NCBI RefSeq assembly: GCF_007050985.1
Contig: NZ_VHSF01000004.1
Coordinates: 27,527-91,526 of the forward strand
DNA: 64,000 nucleotides
Origin: Christiangramia sabulilitoris
Lineage (GTDB): Bacteria > Bacteroidota > Bacteroidia > Flavobacteriales > Flavobacteriaceae
Direction: 5' to 3'
Part shown: one piece after another, positions 1-8,382 of the stretch
Layout of the letters: every line of letters starts with the position of its first letter
Position numbering within the stretch: position 1 is the stretch's first letter
The notes under the pieces: generated by a model
Databases searched by the model: none
The model's input: the letters and a program-made list of their open reading frames with translations, nothing else
What the model was told of the DNA's origin: nothing
Translations under genes and position numbers: made by a program

Positions 1-2669
1 TCATTGGTATTTCCCTACTATTACACACTCTGCCGGAAATCTATCTTTATATAAGAACAGGGAAGTGGCAGTTTTTCTTGCGCGCTGTTTCTTTAATAGC
101 TGTAACGGTTACTTCGCATCATGTAACCCCAATATTCGGAATGATCTTTTTTATATTTCCTCTACTTGGAATGGTAGTAATGGACGTCGCTACCGAGCGT
201 TCAGGAAATATCAGAAATGTGAAATTAAGTTCATTCTTAAAAAGTTTTACAAGTCTTTTAAAACGAATCCTGATCTTTGGTTTCTCATCACTGGCGATCA
301 TTATCGTTTGTATTTTACCCTACTGGATCAATACCAAGAAAAATCCAATTACCCAGGTGCCCATACCGCATGGCAGCCGCGATAATTTTATAGAGGTAAC
401 CTCTTCCGGGCTTATATTTTTTATCATTCCATGGGGTATATTATTCTTTCTATTACCTTATATATTTTATCGGTTTTTTTCTAAGAGATTTTTATTTTTT
501 GGTTTATCCTTCTCACTGTTGTTTATACTGGGAACCGGTGGAACCACTCCAATTCCAAGAGCAATCCTGGGTGAAACCGCCTTTAATATACTTACGCTGG
601 ACAGGTTTACGCTGTGGGCGTCTATTATGGCTTTGCCCATTTTTGGAGAGTTTGCCTACAGGTTCGCCGAGGGTGACCTCAAAAAACTTTTTCAGGAACG
701 ATTTGGATCTGTATACCATCGTCTTAGCGGCGCTTTACTGGCAGGAATCTTTCTATTTCTTACAGTATTTACCCTTACTATTGGTTCCTTTCGTCCCATG
801 CAGCCGCAAAGTATTAAAATGTTGCCTATAGTGAATTTTCTGAACCAGGATCAACATGATCAATGGAGATTTCTTACGCTTGGGTTCGGGGATCAGATGG
901 CCTGGCTTTCTGCACAAACCAGGGCACTAACCGTAGACGGAAATTATCATTCGGCCCGGCGTTTGCCTGAATTGACCACACGTGCAGTGGAAAGGCTGGA
1001 AAACTCTAAATTCAGGGGATTTGAAGGAATAGGTTCATTACAGCAATTTTTATCTATACCCGAAAAATATAATCTTAAGTACATTTTCTCGAATGATAAG
1101 TTCTATGATCCTCTGCTATATTTCAGCGGCTGGCAACGCCTGCAACAACTTGAAAATGGAATTATGGTCTGGGAGAAATTAAATGTTCCACCGCTGTCCA
1201 AAGTTATAGCCATTCAGGATGTTCCGCTATTCCTAAAGATCATGTGGGGAATAATTCCCATACTAACCGTTATCATCGCTTTTATCCTGAATATTCAGTT
1301 ATTATGGATAAATACCCTGAAATCCAGGGTGCCTCTAAAGCCGGTATTCCTGATCTATAAAAATTCTTATTTCGGATTTAACAGGGGAATGTTGAACATA
1401 AATCATTTCTGGGCTTACCTTTTACTGGCCATTATTGCGGTTTCTTTGTATATGATTTATATTCAGAATAAATCTCAGGTAAGTCCCGAGAATGTCATAA
1501 CGGCCTATTATGATGCGGTAGATTTTAAGGAATATGAAAGAGCTCATTCATACCTTGACCCTAAGAGCGGGAAAAGCATCTCTCAATTTATGCTTGAAGT
1601 GTCGGTAAATGATGGGATACTCAGCTCATACGCTAAATTAGACAGTATTTATGTTGAATCTAAAAATCTCAATGATACTGTTGCTCATGCAGTAGTTCAT
1701 ACCTCATGGGTAACGCCGCTGGAGGTGATTTACCAAACTTATGATCATGATCTCATAAGGCGGGGTAATTCATGGTATATCAAAGCATCGCAAGGAAATC
1801 CAGATCTTCCCCCAGATCAATTATTTTCAGGTAATGAAACCCGGTTTTATAATCATGGACGCAGAATGGTGACAACCCAGCAAACACATCACGAGGACGT
1901 TCTACGGCAACCCGTACTTGAGGTCCTTACGGCAAAACTGGTTAAATTCAAGGGTAGATATAGCATTGTAGGTGAAATACAGAATGTAGATTATGTCCCG
2001 GCAGATGTTGTAATAAAGGGAACCTTGTACGATGATAAGAACAGAGAGCTTGCAACTTACAATGCCGGCCAGGTAATGAAACATAAACTATTACCAAAAG
2101 AAGTAACCGCTTTTAGGGTAGATTTTGAGGGAATTGCCTGGCTGGGAGAGGGCGAAAAAATTCCTGAAACCTTTGATCCAAATATATTCACCCCGGTAGA
2201 TCTCTCCTCTAAACCGGCAAGTTTTAACCTTCAATGCGCCGGGAATGTCGCAACAACAGACCTCTATAAGAATATTAATTTACATGATCTGGAATTTGAT
2301 GGTGATTCTATTAATGGGAGTCTTTTTAATTTTGGTGTGCAGGAGGTGACCATCCCGCAGGTTATTTATTCCTATTATGATAAAAATTATGACATATTAT
2401 GGGTAGACCATCAATACGTCAATGATGGCATCAGGGTACAACGAAAACGCTCCTTTAACCGGGAGCCCGAGAACCTCAGTAAACTATCAGTAATAAACAG
2501 CTCCATGAACAATATTTTCGTGAACGGTTTGCCTAATGCACAGATCGCCGGCAAAAGTGTACCGGTAAGAAGAAAGGACCTTTTACCTGCGACCATTCAG
2601 GAAATATCAGGCCTGGGTTATGAATACTTAAAAATAGATCTTAACAGTTATATAGGGAATCCTAAATGA
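1..2669 (+). CDS. Polytopic membrane protein of a polysaccharide locus, 5' truncated by the window edge
   Basis: The reading frame is open from base 3 with no stop, so the true start lies left of the window; the in-frame TTG at 78 is only an internal codon. About 888 residues are visible. The first half holds many hydrophobic segments and a HHVTPIFG stretch, and resembles the large membrane proteins annotated as 6-pyruvoyl-tetrahydropterin-synthase-related (PTPS_related), found in exopolysaccharide loci. After a last membrane segment (around 1420-1465) comes a roughly 400-residue soluble part. It begins with an NTF2-like stretch (VITAYYDAVDFKEYERAH), followed by an FxLYD-like beta region. The ATG of the next gene overlaps its stop by 4 bases, so the two are translationally coupled. 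I infer a role in making or moving a surface glycan across the inner membrane. The family name is from memory of motif and topology, not a search. Confidence 0.6.
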   Translation, partial: IGISLLLHTLPEIYLYIRTGKWQFFLRAVSLIAVTVTSHHVTPIFGMIFFIFPLLGMVVMDVATERSGNIRNVKLSSFLKSFTSLLKRILIFGFSSLAIIIVCILPYWINTKKNPITQVPIPHGSRDNFIEVTSSGLIFFIIPWGILFFLLPYIFYRFFSKRFLFFGLSFSLLFILGTGGTTPIPRAILGETAFNILTLDRFTLWASIMALPIFGEFAYRFAEGDLKKLFQERFGSVYHRLSGALLAGIFLFLTVFTLTIGSFRPMQPQSIKMLPIVNFLNQDQHDQWRFLTLGFGDQMAWLSAQTRALTVDGNYHSARRLPELTTRAVERLENSKFRGFEGIGSLQQFLSIPEKYNLKYIFSNDKFYDPLLYFSGWQRLQQLENGIMVWEKLNVPPLSKVIAIQDVPLFLKIMWGIIPILTVIIAFILNIQLLWINTLKSRVPLKPVFLIYKNSYFGFNRGMLNINHFWAYLLLAIIAVSLYMIYIQNKSQVSPENVITAYYDAVDFKEYERAHSYLDPKSGKSISQFMLEVSVNDGILSSYAKLDSIYVESKNLNDTVAHAVVHTSWVTPLEVIYQTYDHDLIRRGNSWYIKASQGNPDLPPDQLFSGNETRFYNHGRRMVTTQQTHHEDVLRQPVLEVLTAKLVKFKGRYSIVGEIQNVDYVPADVVIKGTLYDDKNRELATYNAGQVMKHKLLPKEVTAFRVDFEGIAWLGEGEKIPETFDPNIFTPVDLSSKPASFNLQCAGNVATTDLYKNINLHDLEFDGDSINGSLFNFGVQEVTIPQVIYSYYDKNYDILWVDHQYVNDGIRVQRKRSFNREPENLSKLSVINSSMNNIFVNGLPNAQIAGKSVPVRRKDLLPATIQEISGLGYEYLKIDLNSYIGNPK

Positions 2670-3844
2670 TATATCAGCACATTAAAATCGCAGTACTCTT
2701 TATTAGCCTGCTCTTTATATCCTCAACAAAACAATTAAATGTCGGGGCGAACGAACTACCTGTCACATCAAGAGCCGGGGAGGAGATCATTCTACAATTT
2801 AATGATATAAGTCCAAAAGCCCGTCTGTTTTTGATCTCCCCTTATGGCAAGACCCTGCTTAAACCGCAAAAGTGTGAGGATAAAACCTGTTATAAGATAC
2901 CTGAATTCATTGCAAATAAATCTGGGGTAATCTCCTGGAAAGTAGAGGGAAGGCAAGGAGAGATCCTGATCCTGCCTGATGAAGGACCAGAGAAAATAGA
3001 AACTTATTTTGGGCCTCGAAGTATCCAGGCCGGAGACGGTGATTTTTCTATGCTGGTAGCTATTCCACTGGATAAATATGACAATCCACTGGAAGATGGA
3101 ACCAGCGTGCAAACTCAGGAATATTATGCTGAGGTGATTCAAAAAGATAGTTTAAGCATGAAGAATATGATCGCATGGAAGAATTTCCCGACTAGAGAAA
3201 AGGCGGGGAAAATTCTGTTATCTGCTAGCAGTAGACATGTTTTTAGTAAAGAACTTAGCAGCAGGATTTATCCTTCAGTACCGGCGAATTTTCAAATTTC
3301 TTTGAATAGGATACATGATTATGCAGATGGTAACCAGGTGGCCACACTTTCAACTTCAATCTTGAAGGATCGATTTGGTAATATAGTGAGTGATGGTACT
3401 CTGGTAGACTTTCTAATTTCTACAGAAACGGGGAAAAAATTAAAGACCACGGCGTCAACGATCAATGGTGTGGCTACTGCAGGGGTGCTGCATCCGGAGA
3501 AACCAAATACCTGGAAGATCAGGGCGGTAGTGAACGGTATAGCAGATAGCGATCTAATCGAAATAAAATTCAAACCGGTTCTCAATGACTTTGAAGTGAT
3601 CATAGAACCCGAATCAAAAAGCGTCAAAGTAGGCCCCCTGCAAAGTTTTCTGGATCAACAAATCCCTGAAGGTACCACTGTAACTTTAACCATTCTGAGA
3701 AAGAATAAAATAAATTTCAAAATGCAGGAAGCTACAAAGAAGGCTTATGCCATCTTTAACCTTCCCGAGGAACAGGAATTTTTAGAAAATGATATCTTTA
3801 AGGTCGAAACCCTTGGCATTACCAAATCTCTCAAAATACCTTAA
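2666..3844 (+). CDS. Secreted protein with Ig-like (invasin-type) domains, polysaccharide locus
   Basis: This 392-residue protein has an N-terminal hydrophobic signal (about residues 8-20), so it is probably periplasmic or surface exposed. The rest is beta-rich. One repeat-like unit near residues 110-190 contains LDKYDNPLEDGT and a second near 210-310 contains LKDRFGNIVSDGT. Both D-x-(F/Y)-G/D-N-x-(V/L) signatures are typical of bacterial Ig-like (Big_1/invasin) folds. No catalytic motif is visible. It overlaps the preceding membrane protein by 4 bases and the following hydrolase by 1 base (TAATG), so the three are co-translated and probably form one envelope complex. I do not recognise a named family. 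An adhesin-like or scaffold role is inferred only from fold and neighbours. Confidence 0.6.
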   Translation: MIYQHIKIAVLFISLLFISSTKQLNVGANELPVTSRAGEEIILQFNDISPKARLFLISPYGKTLLKPQKCEDKTCYKIPEFIANKSGVISWKVEGRQGEILILPDEGPEKIETYFGPRSIQAGDGDFSMLVAIPLDKYDNPLEDGTSVQTQEYYAEVIQKDSLSMKNMIAWKNFPTREKAGKILLSASSRHVFSKELSSRIYPSVPANFQISLNRIHDYADGNQVATLSTSILKDRFGNIVSDGTLVDFLISTETGKKLKTTASTINGVATAGVLHPEKPNTWKIRAVVNGIADSDLIEIKFKPVLNDFEVIIEPESKSVKVGPLQSFLDQQIPEGTTVTLTILRKNKINFKMQEATKKAYAIFNLPEEQEFLENDIFKVETLGITKSLKIP

Positions 3845-5394
3845 TGACCCAAAAATTAAGCAGAAATCTTTATCGTGCTGGTATTGTACTTAGTTTTTTA
3901 ATTGTAAATGCCGCGGTTTTATACGGAATTGGCTCGATCTGGTCTTATCTAAATACCGGGGCAGACAGGTCTTCTATGTTAAAAACCGGGGTCAAAGCAG
4001 AAAAATTATATGTACCATCCATAGATTGGGATACTACCTCTTATGAAGGCCGAATTATGGAACCACAAAGTCTTAAGGAAATAGAACGGGATTACCTGAA
4101 TGCGTGGTATGTGAAAAACCTGGCCTATAAGAATAATGAAGTACTTAGAATTGATGATTATTATACAGACAGTGCCCGGGTAAATATCTACAGGAACATT
4201 GCCTTTAATAAAGAAGCTGATCTGAATTTCGAGTCTACCAGTCTTGAACATCATCCCAAACTGAATTTCTACAGTGCAGATGGACAGATGGTAGTTTTTA
4301 AGGACCGTAATGTCCTGGAGTACACTCACAATTTTGAGCAGGATACATTTACTGGTACCAGCGTAGATACGGCATCCTACCAGGTAATGATGTTGCTGGA
4401 AGATGGATTCTGGAGAATAAGGCATTTAAAACGCCTGCAACCGGAATTAACCGGGATTGACACAACCCTGAATCCTGAATGGCAGGTAAAGGGTAGATCA
4501 GTTTATTTAAGAGACAGCCTTTATTCTATCAAAGGAATAAATTATTATCCCAAGGAAACACCCTGGGATATGTATGGAGATGAGTTTGATATACAAGTAA
4601 TCGAGAGAGATTTTGAACTTATTCGTTCTGCAAATTTAAATACAGTACGCATTTTTATACCCTACGAAGGATTTGGGAAAAATAAGCTTGTCGAAAATAA
4701 ATTAGAAAAACTGGAGAAGGTTTTAAATGTTGCTGAAGCCCAGCAACTCAAAGTAATACTTACTTTTTTTGATTTTTACGGGGATTATTCGGTCCTGGGA
4801 TGGACCCAGACCCATTCTCACGCCAGGAAACTATTAAAGAGATTTAAAGATCATCCTGCTATCATGGCTTTCGATATAAAAAATGAACCAGATCTTGATT
4901 TTGATAATAGGGGGAAGGACCTGGTGACCAATTGGCTTAGATATACCATAGATCAGTTTAGGCGCTTGGCACCGGGAAAATTGGTCACAATAGGCTGGGC
5001 CAAACCTGAAAATGCTCATTTGCTAAAAGAAGAGGTAGATATGATCTCATTTCACTATTATGGCGATCCATCAGATTTTGAGAATATCTATACCAGGCTC
5101 TCTTCAAAAATTTCCAAGCCTTTGATCCTGGAAGAATTTGGAATATCTTCTTATGACGGTATCTGGAAACCATTTTCCGGAGATGAGGAGGAGCAGGCAT
5201 TATATCATCAAAAAATGCAAGCGTTTCTTGCTAAAGAAAAGCTCGCATTTTTATCCTGGACCTTATATGATTTTAAGGAAATTCCCGGCAGGGTGGTAGG
5301 GCCTTTACCCTGGCGCCGGGCTTTCCAGAAAGAATTTGGTTTTTTTGATTATTCCGGCAATCCAAAGCCGGCCTTTAAGTATATCTCAAATTGA
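3844..5394 (+). CDS. Membrane-anchored GH5-like glycoside hydrolase with NTF2-like N-terminal domain
   Basis: 516 residues. A single hydrophobic segment (about 11-35) anchors the protein, leaving the rest periplasmic. Residues 75-200 look like an NTF2-like domain (EIERDYLNAWYVKNL, ending EDGFWRIRHLKRL). Residues 210-516 form a TIM-barrel cellulase-type domain beginning IKGINYYP. The expected GH5/clan-A catalytic pair is present: KNEPD (acid/base E348) and EEFG (nucleophile E431). A conserved aromatic SWTLYDF follows. It is the third gene of a start-stop-overlapping set, and its last 20 bases overlap the end of the convergent glycosyltransferase. Polysaccharide secretion loci often carry a hydrolase that trims the polymer in the periplasm (BcsZ, PelA, PslG). 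By analogy this one may process the polymer made here; the substrate cannot be told. Confidence 0.75.
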   Translation: MTQKLSRNLYRAGIVLSFLIVNAAVLYGIGSIWSYLNTGADRSSMLKTGVKAEKLYVPSIDWDTTSYEGRIMEPQSLKEIERDYLNAWYVKNLAYKNNEVLRIDDYYTDSARVNIYRNIAFNKEADLNFESTSLEHHPKLNFYSADGQMVVFKDRNVLEYTHNFEQDTFTGTSVDTASYQVMMLLEDGFWRIRHLKRLQPELTGIDTTLNPEWQVKGRSVYLRDSLYSIKGINYYPKETPWDMYGDEFDIQVIERDFELIRSANLNTVRIFIPYEGFGKNKLVENKLEKLEKVLNVAEAQQLKVILTFFDFYGDYSVLGWTQTHSHARKLLKRFKDHPAIMAFDIKNEPDLDFDNRGKDLVTNWLRYTIDQFRRLAPGKLVTIGWAKPENAHLLKEEVDMISFHYYGDPSDFENIYTRLSSKISKPLILEEFGISSYDGIWKPFSGDEEEQALYHQKMQAFLAKEKLAFLSWTLYDFKEIPGRVVGPLPWRRAFQKEFGFFDYSGNPKPAFKYISN

Positions 5395-6571
5395 GCTTAG
5401 AATTCGTGATGTTCTTAAATTCCTCAAGATATAGCTGGGTTACCTTTTCCATTGGTAAACTGCAGGCGGCTTTATAATTAACCTCTCCTATTCTTCTGCG
5501 GTAGAGGTCATCTTTAATGATTTTTCCCAGAGAATGAGCGAGCGAATCTACATTTCCGGGTTTAAAAAATTCTCCAGTATAACCTTCTTCTTCCACTAAA
5601 AGTGCCAGGTCACCAAGACTGGGCATTACCACGGCTTTACCATAGCTGCCGGCCTGATGCAGTACTCCGGAACTACCTGTGGTAGAAGTGTAAGGAAATA
5701 CTACCACTGTACTTTCACCAAATATCTTTGGAACATCCTCTTCCTGCACATATCCGGTGAAATGCAGACCTTTCACATTTTTATATTTCTCCCTCATTTC
5801 AGCAAGGTATCCCGGGGTATTGGGGCTATCTGTACCGGCAATTACAATTTCTACCTCTTCGCTGGTTGTTTTCCGCAACTTTATAACGGCCTCGATAAGT
5901 ATCTCTACTCTCTTATAGGTTCCAAATTTGCCAAAGGTCATAATCTTCTTCGGCCCTGCAGGCAGATTAAAATCGGGCTCTGCAGGAGTTTCGAAGGAGC
6001 CGTGAGGGATTTGAATTATATTGGATGCACTATATTTTTCCTGTATGATCTCTACATATTTTCCAATAGTGAGGGCTACCGTATCTGCCTTTAAAATAAC
6101 CCTGGTTAACAGGGTGCCAATGCTGTTGAAAATACGCTTCAGGAATTTGTTATCAGTAAAACCGGCATTTCCCAGATCTACCTGTTCCAAAATATTGTGT
6201 AAAAGAACGATATTAGGAATACCCTTAAGTCTTAAAAGTAAAGGAAGAAAAAGCCCCAGGGCTGCAGGTATTTTTTTATCACCAAATTTCATAAACTGTA
6301 AGTTGAATAATACTGCATCTGCTTGTGACTCTCTAATTGATCTATAAATGCTATATATGTTTTTATAGCTATTGAATTTCCAGCATTCCTTTACAGTAAT
6401 CTTTGTATTACCTGAATCGAAATCCAGTTGTTTTTCTTCTACGGTCTCATCAGTAATTAATATTAGTTCTTCAATTTCTTCTTTCCGGGCAAAGTTTTTG
6501 GCCAGGTGATATCCATATTCATTCAGGGTTACTTTACTGGGCGGAAAGGCGGTTACTAAGGCAAGTTTCAT
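5375..6571 (-). CDS. GT4-family (GT-B fold) glycosyltransferase
   Basis: 398 residues, cytoplasmic, no membrane segments. The N-terminal half starts LALVTAFPPSKVTLNEYGYHL, typical of GT-B donor/acceptor domains. The C-terminal half has MTFGKFGTYKRVEILIEA (the nucleotide-sugar loop with K-R), then FTGYVQEEDVPKIFGES and SSGVLHQAGSYGKAVVMP. The last occupies the place of the GT4 E-x7-E motif, although its first acidic residue is replaced by serine, which is somewhat unusual. It probably adds a hexose from a nucleotide sugar to the growing surface glycan. The gene follows the flippase by 87 bases on the same strand and runs convergently into the hydrolase, overlapping its 3' end by 20 bases. Donor and linkage are unknown. 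Confidence 0.8.
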   Translation of the reverse strand: MKLALVTAFPPSKVTLNEYGYHLAKNFARKEEIEELILITDETVEEKQLDFDSGNTKITVKECWKFNSYKNIYSIYRSIRESQADAVLFNLQFMKFGDKKIPAALGLFLPLLLRLKGIPNIVLLHNILEQVDLGNAGFTDNKFLKRIFNSIGTLLTRVILKADTVALTIGKYVEIIQEKYSASNIIQIPHGSFETPAEPDFNLPAGPKKIMTFGKFGTYKRVEILIEAVIKLRKTTSEEVEIVIAGTDSPNTPGYLAEMREKYKNVKGLHFTGYVQEEDVPKIFGESTVVVFPYTSTTGSSGVLHQAGSYGKAVVMPSLGDLALLVEEEGYTGEFFKPGNVDSLAHSLGKIIKDDLYRRRIGEVNYKAACSLPMEKVTQLYLEEFKNITNSKLNLRYT

Positions 6572-6658
6572 AATTTCTATATTTCGGTTAGATTTTATTT
6601 CTATGGTAAATATCAGCTGTAAATCCCTGACACAAAGATTTCTTCGATTAGAGGCAGG

Positions 6659-7909
6659 TTAGCTTCGGTGAGAGGTTTTTTTGATATGGTAAAAGAAATA
6701 ACCAATTTGAATGGCTAGTAAGGTTGTCATTACCAATATCTGAATCTCCACGATCTTTTCCAGACTGGAGTGCTCCAGATAAATCATCGCTAACTGAAGT
6801 ATTCCAAAAATACCAGATATCAATACAGGCAGATATTTATCCAGACTTAAAAAATAATAGACGAAGACATTTGCCAGTGCAAATAGCGAACTGGCCATGG
6901 CATACTTCCAGAGCAGACCAGAGACTTCAAGATATGCATTCCCAAAGAGCATACTTATGATCAATTCAGGAACCAGCAGGTTAGTTAATATAACCAGGAT
7001 ACTTAAAGTGGCGACCATACCCAGGTATTTGAAGAATAACCTTGTAGTATCTTTATTTTCCTTGTGTCGTTGTACCACTTTGGGTAGCAACAACATGACA
7101 AACATCCAGGCTACAAAGTAGACGCCACGGCCTATCAAAGCCAGTGAAGCATATAATCCTGCTGAATGAGTGTCAAAAAAATGCTTCACCAATAAAATAT
7201 CACCATTATTGATCAGGATCTGGGTGAGTTCATAAAAGGCCGTTACCAGGATAAACTTTTTTAAATGAGAGATATCGGTAGAACTAATGGCCGGTAATAT
7301 TTTAGTTTTGATCCTTTTAAAAGGAAATATCCCGGGGAATAAAGAAATAAAAATCCCCAGCGCAACGAGTTCAGAACTTTGAAAGGGAAGCATCAAAATA
7401 AAAGCCAGGGTTAAGAATAGTCGGCTCAGCATTTCTGCCTGGTAGGTTATAGAAAGGTTTATAAACTGCTGTTCTCCCTGAAAGTAGCCCCTGTTGACAC
7501 TCATTAAGAAATAAACCGGGATCCCCATTCCAAAAATCCTGAACATTCCGGAGGATTCGGTATTAAACCACAGTTGCAATTTTCCGGCCATAAGGATTAC
7601 CAGTAGGCCTGCGATGCACCCCAGGTACAGACTGAATTTCCTGGAATATTTTAAAAAGGCCTCTTTTTTATCTGTATCGAAACTTCCGGTAAATTTTGCC
7701 ACACTCAATTGCAGAGTCATAGCGATAAAAGAAAGAATCAAAAGAAAGGTGACCAGGATAGCAGCATCTGCAAATGCCTGAGGTCCCAGTAACCTTCCCA
7801 GGGCAAGATTGTATAAGTAGTTACCCACGTTCACGACCATTGCACTGATCATGAAGACCTGTGAGGCTTCAATTTTTAGGTTATATCTGGCAATTCTTAA
7901 GGTGGACAT
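6659..7909 (-). CDS. Wzx/PelG-like polysaccharide flippase (MATE/MOP fold)
   Basis: 416 residues, almost entirely hydrophobic, with about 12 predicted membrane helices. The N-terminus has the NVGNYLYNLALGRLLGP signature of oligosaccharide flippases in the MOP superfamily. It would move a lipid-linked or nascent glycan over the inner membrane. The gene lies between the STAS gene (14 bases upstream) and the GT4 gene (87 bases downstream), so the three form one operon read leftwards. A GT4 enzyme, a MOP transporter and an outer-membrane TPR-barrel protein together resemble the PelF, PelG and PelB trio. That parallel rests on domain types, not on sequence comparison. Confidence 0.8.
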   Translation of the reverse strand: MSTLRIARYNLKIEASQVFMISAMVVNVGNYLYNLALGRLLGPQAFADAAILVTFLLILSFIAMTLQLSVAKFTGSFDTDKKEAFLKYSRKFSLYLGCIAGLLVILMAGKLQLWFNTESSGMFRIFGMGIPVYFLMSVNRGYFQGEQQFINLSITYQAEMLSRLFLTLAFILMLPFQSSELVALGIFISLFPGIFPFKRIKTKILPAISSTDISHLKKFILVTAFYELTQILINNGDILLVKHFFDTHSAGLYASLALIGRGVYFVAWMFVMLLLPKVVQRHKENKDTTRLFFKYLGMVATLSILVILTNLLVPELIISMLFGNAYLEVSGLLWKYAMASSLFALANVFVYYFLSLDKYLPVLISGIFGILQLAMIYLEHSSLEKIVEIQILVMTTLLAIQIGYFFYHIKKTSHRS

Positions 7910-7923
7910 AGGTTTTCGGTTTA

Positions 7924-8235
7924 TCAGGAGGTTACCTTCATTGTGTTATAAGACATCAAATCTACTCCTGCGCCCAGAAAGGCTCCGCGTATTCTTCTGT
8001 TCTCATCACCAACAAAATTTACTACTCGTCCTCTGCGTGCAGCATACATGATTAAAGCTCTGAATTCGAATACGCTGCCTATATCCATCCCGTCAAGTTG
8101 CTCCAGGCTAATTCTCACATAATGTTTCATTTTGAGAATGACTTCAAAATATTTTCTAACTTGAAAAGAATTAGAGGAAGAAAGTCTTCCGCTGATTTCA
8201 AAAATCCCGTTGTTTTCTTTGATCTTTAATGCCAT
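7924..8235 (-). CDS. STAS-domain protein
   Basis: 103 residues that match a single STAS (anti-sigma-factor antagonist-like) domain: beta start LKIKENNGIFEISGRLSSSN, central ISLEQLDGMDIGSVFEFRAL and C-terminal VVNFVGDENRRIRGAFLGAG. In SpoIIAA-type proteins the phosphorylated serine lies in a D-S-x-G motif. Here the motif reads D-I-G-S, so the usual site is shifted or lost and phospho-switching is uncertain. It is the first gene of the STAS-flippase-GT4 operon and is divergent from the TPR-barrel gene. A stand-alone STAS protein at the head of a polysaccharide operon suggests post-translational control of export or synthesis; that is inference. No partner kinase or phosphatase of the SpoIIAB/SpoIIE type is in the window. 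Confidence 0.7.
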   Translation of the reverse strand: MALKIKENNGIFEISGRLSSSNSFQVRKYFEVILKMKHYVRISLEQLDGMDIGSVFEFRALIMYAARRGRVVNFVGDENRRIRGAFLGAGVDLMSYNTMKVTS

Positions 8236-8382
8236 GATTTCTGGTTTTTAAATTAATTACTAATGCTAATATCTTATGTATTTCAACCAACCTGCGATCT
8301 CTTTCGACGGATGGCAGCTTTCTGTAGATGAATTATCGCTAAAGTGTTTTTAACTTGCCTTAACTAAACTAAACCTACCTGA

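Noticed and set aside
65..385. Small plus-strand frame at the left edge
   Set aside because: It lies in another frame of the truncated membrane protein gene, whose frame is open from base 3 and has clear membrane segments.
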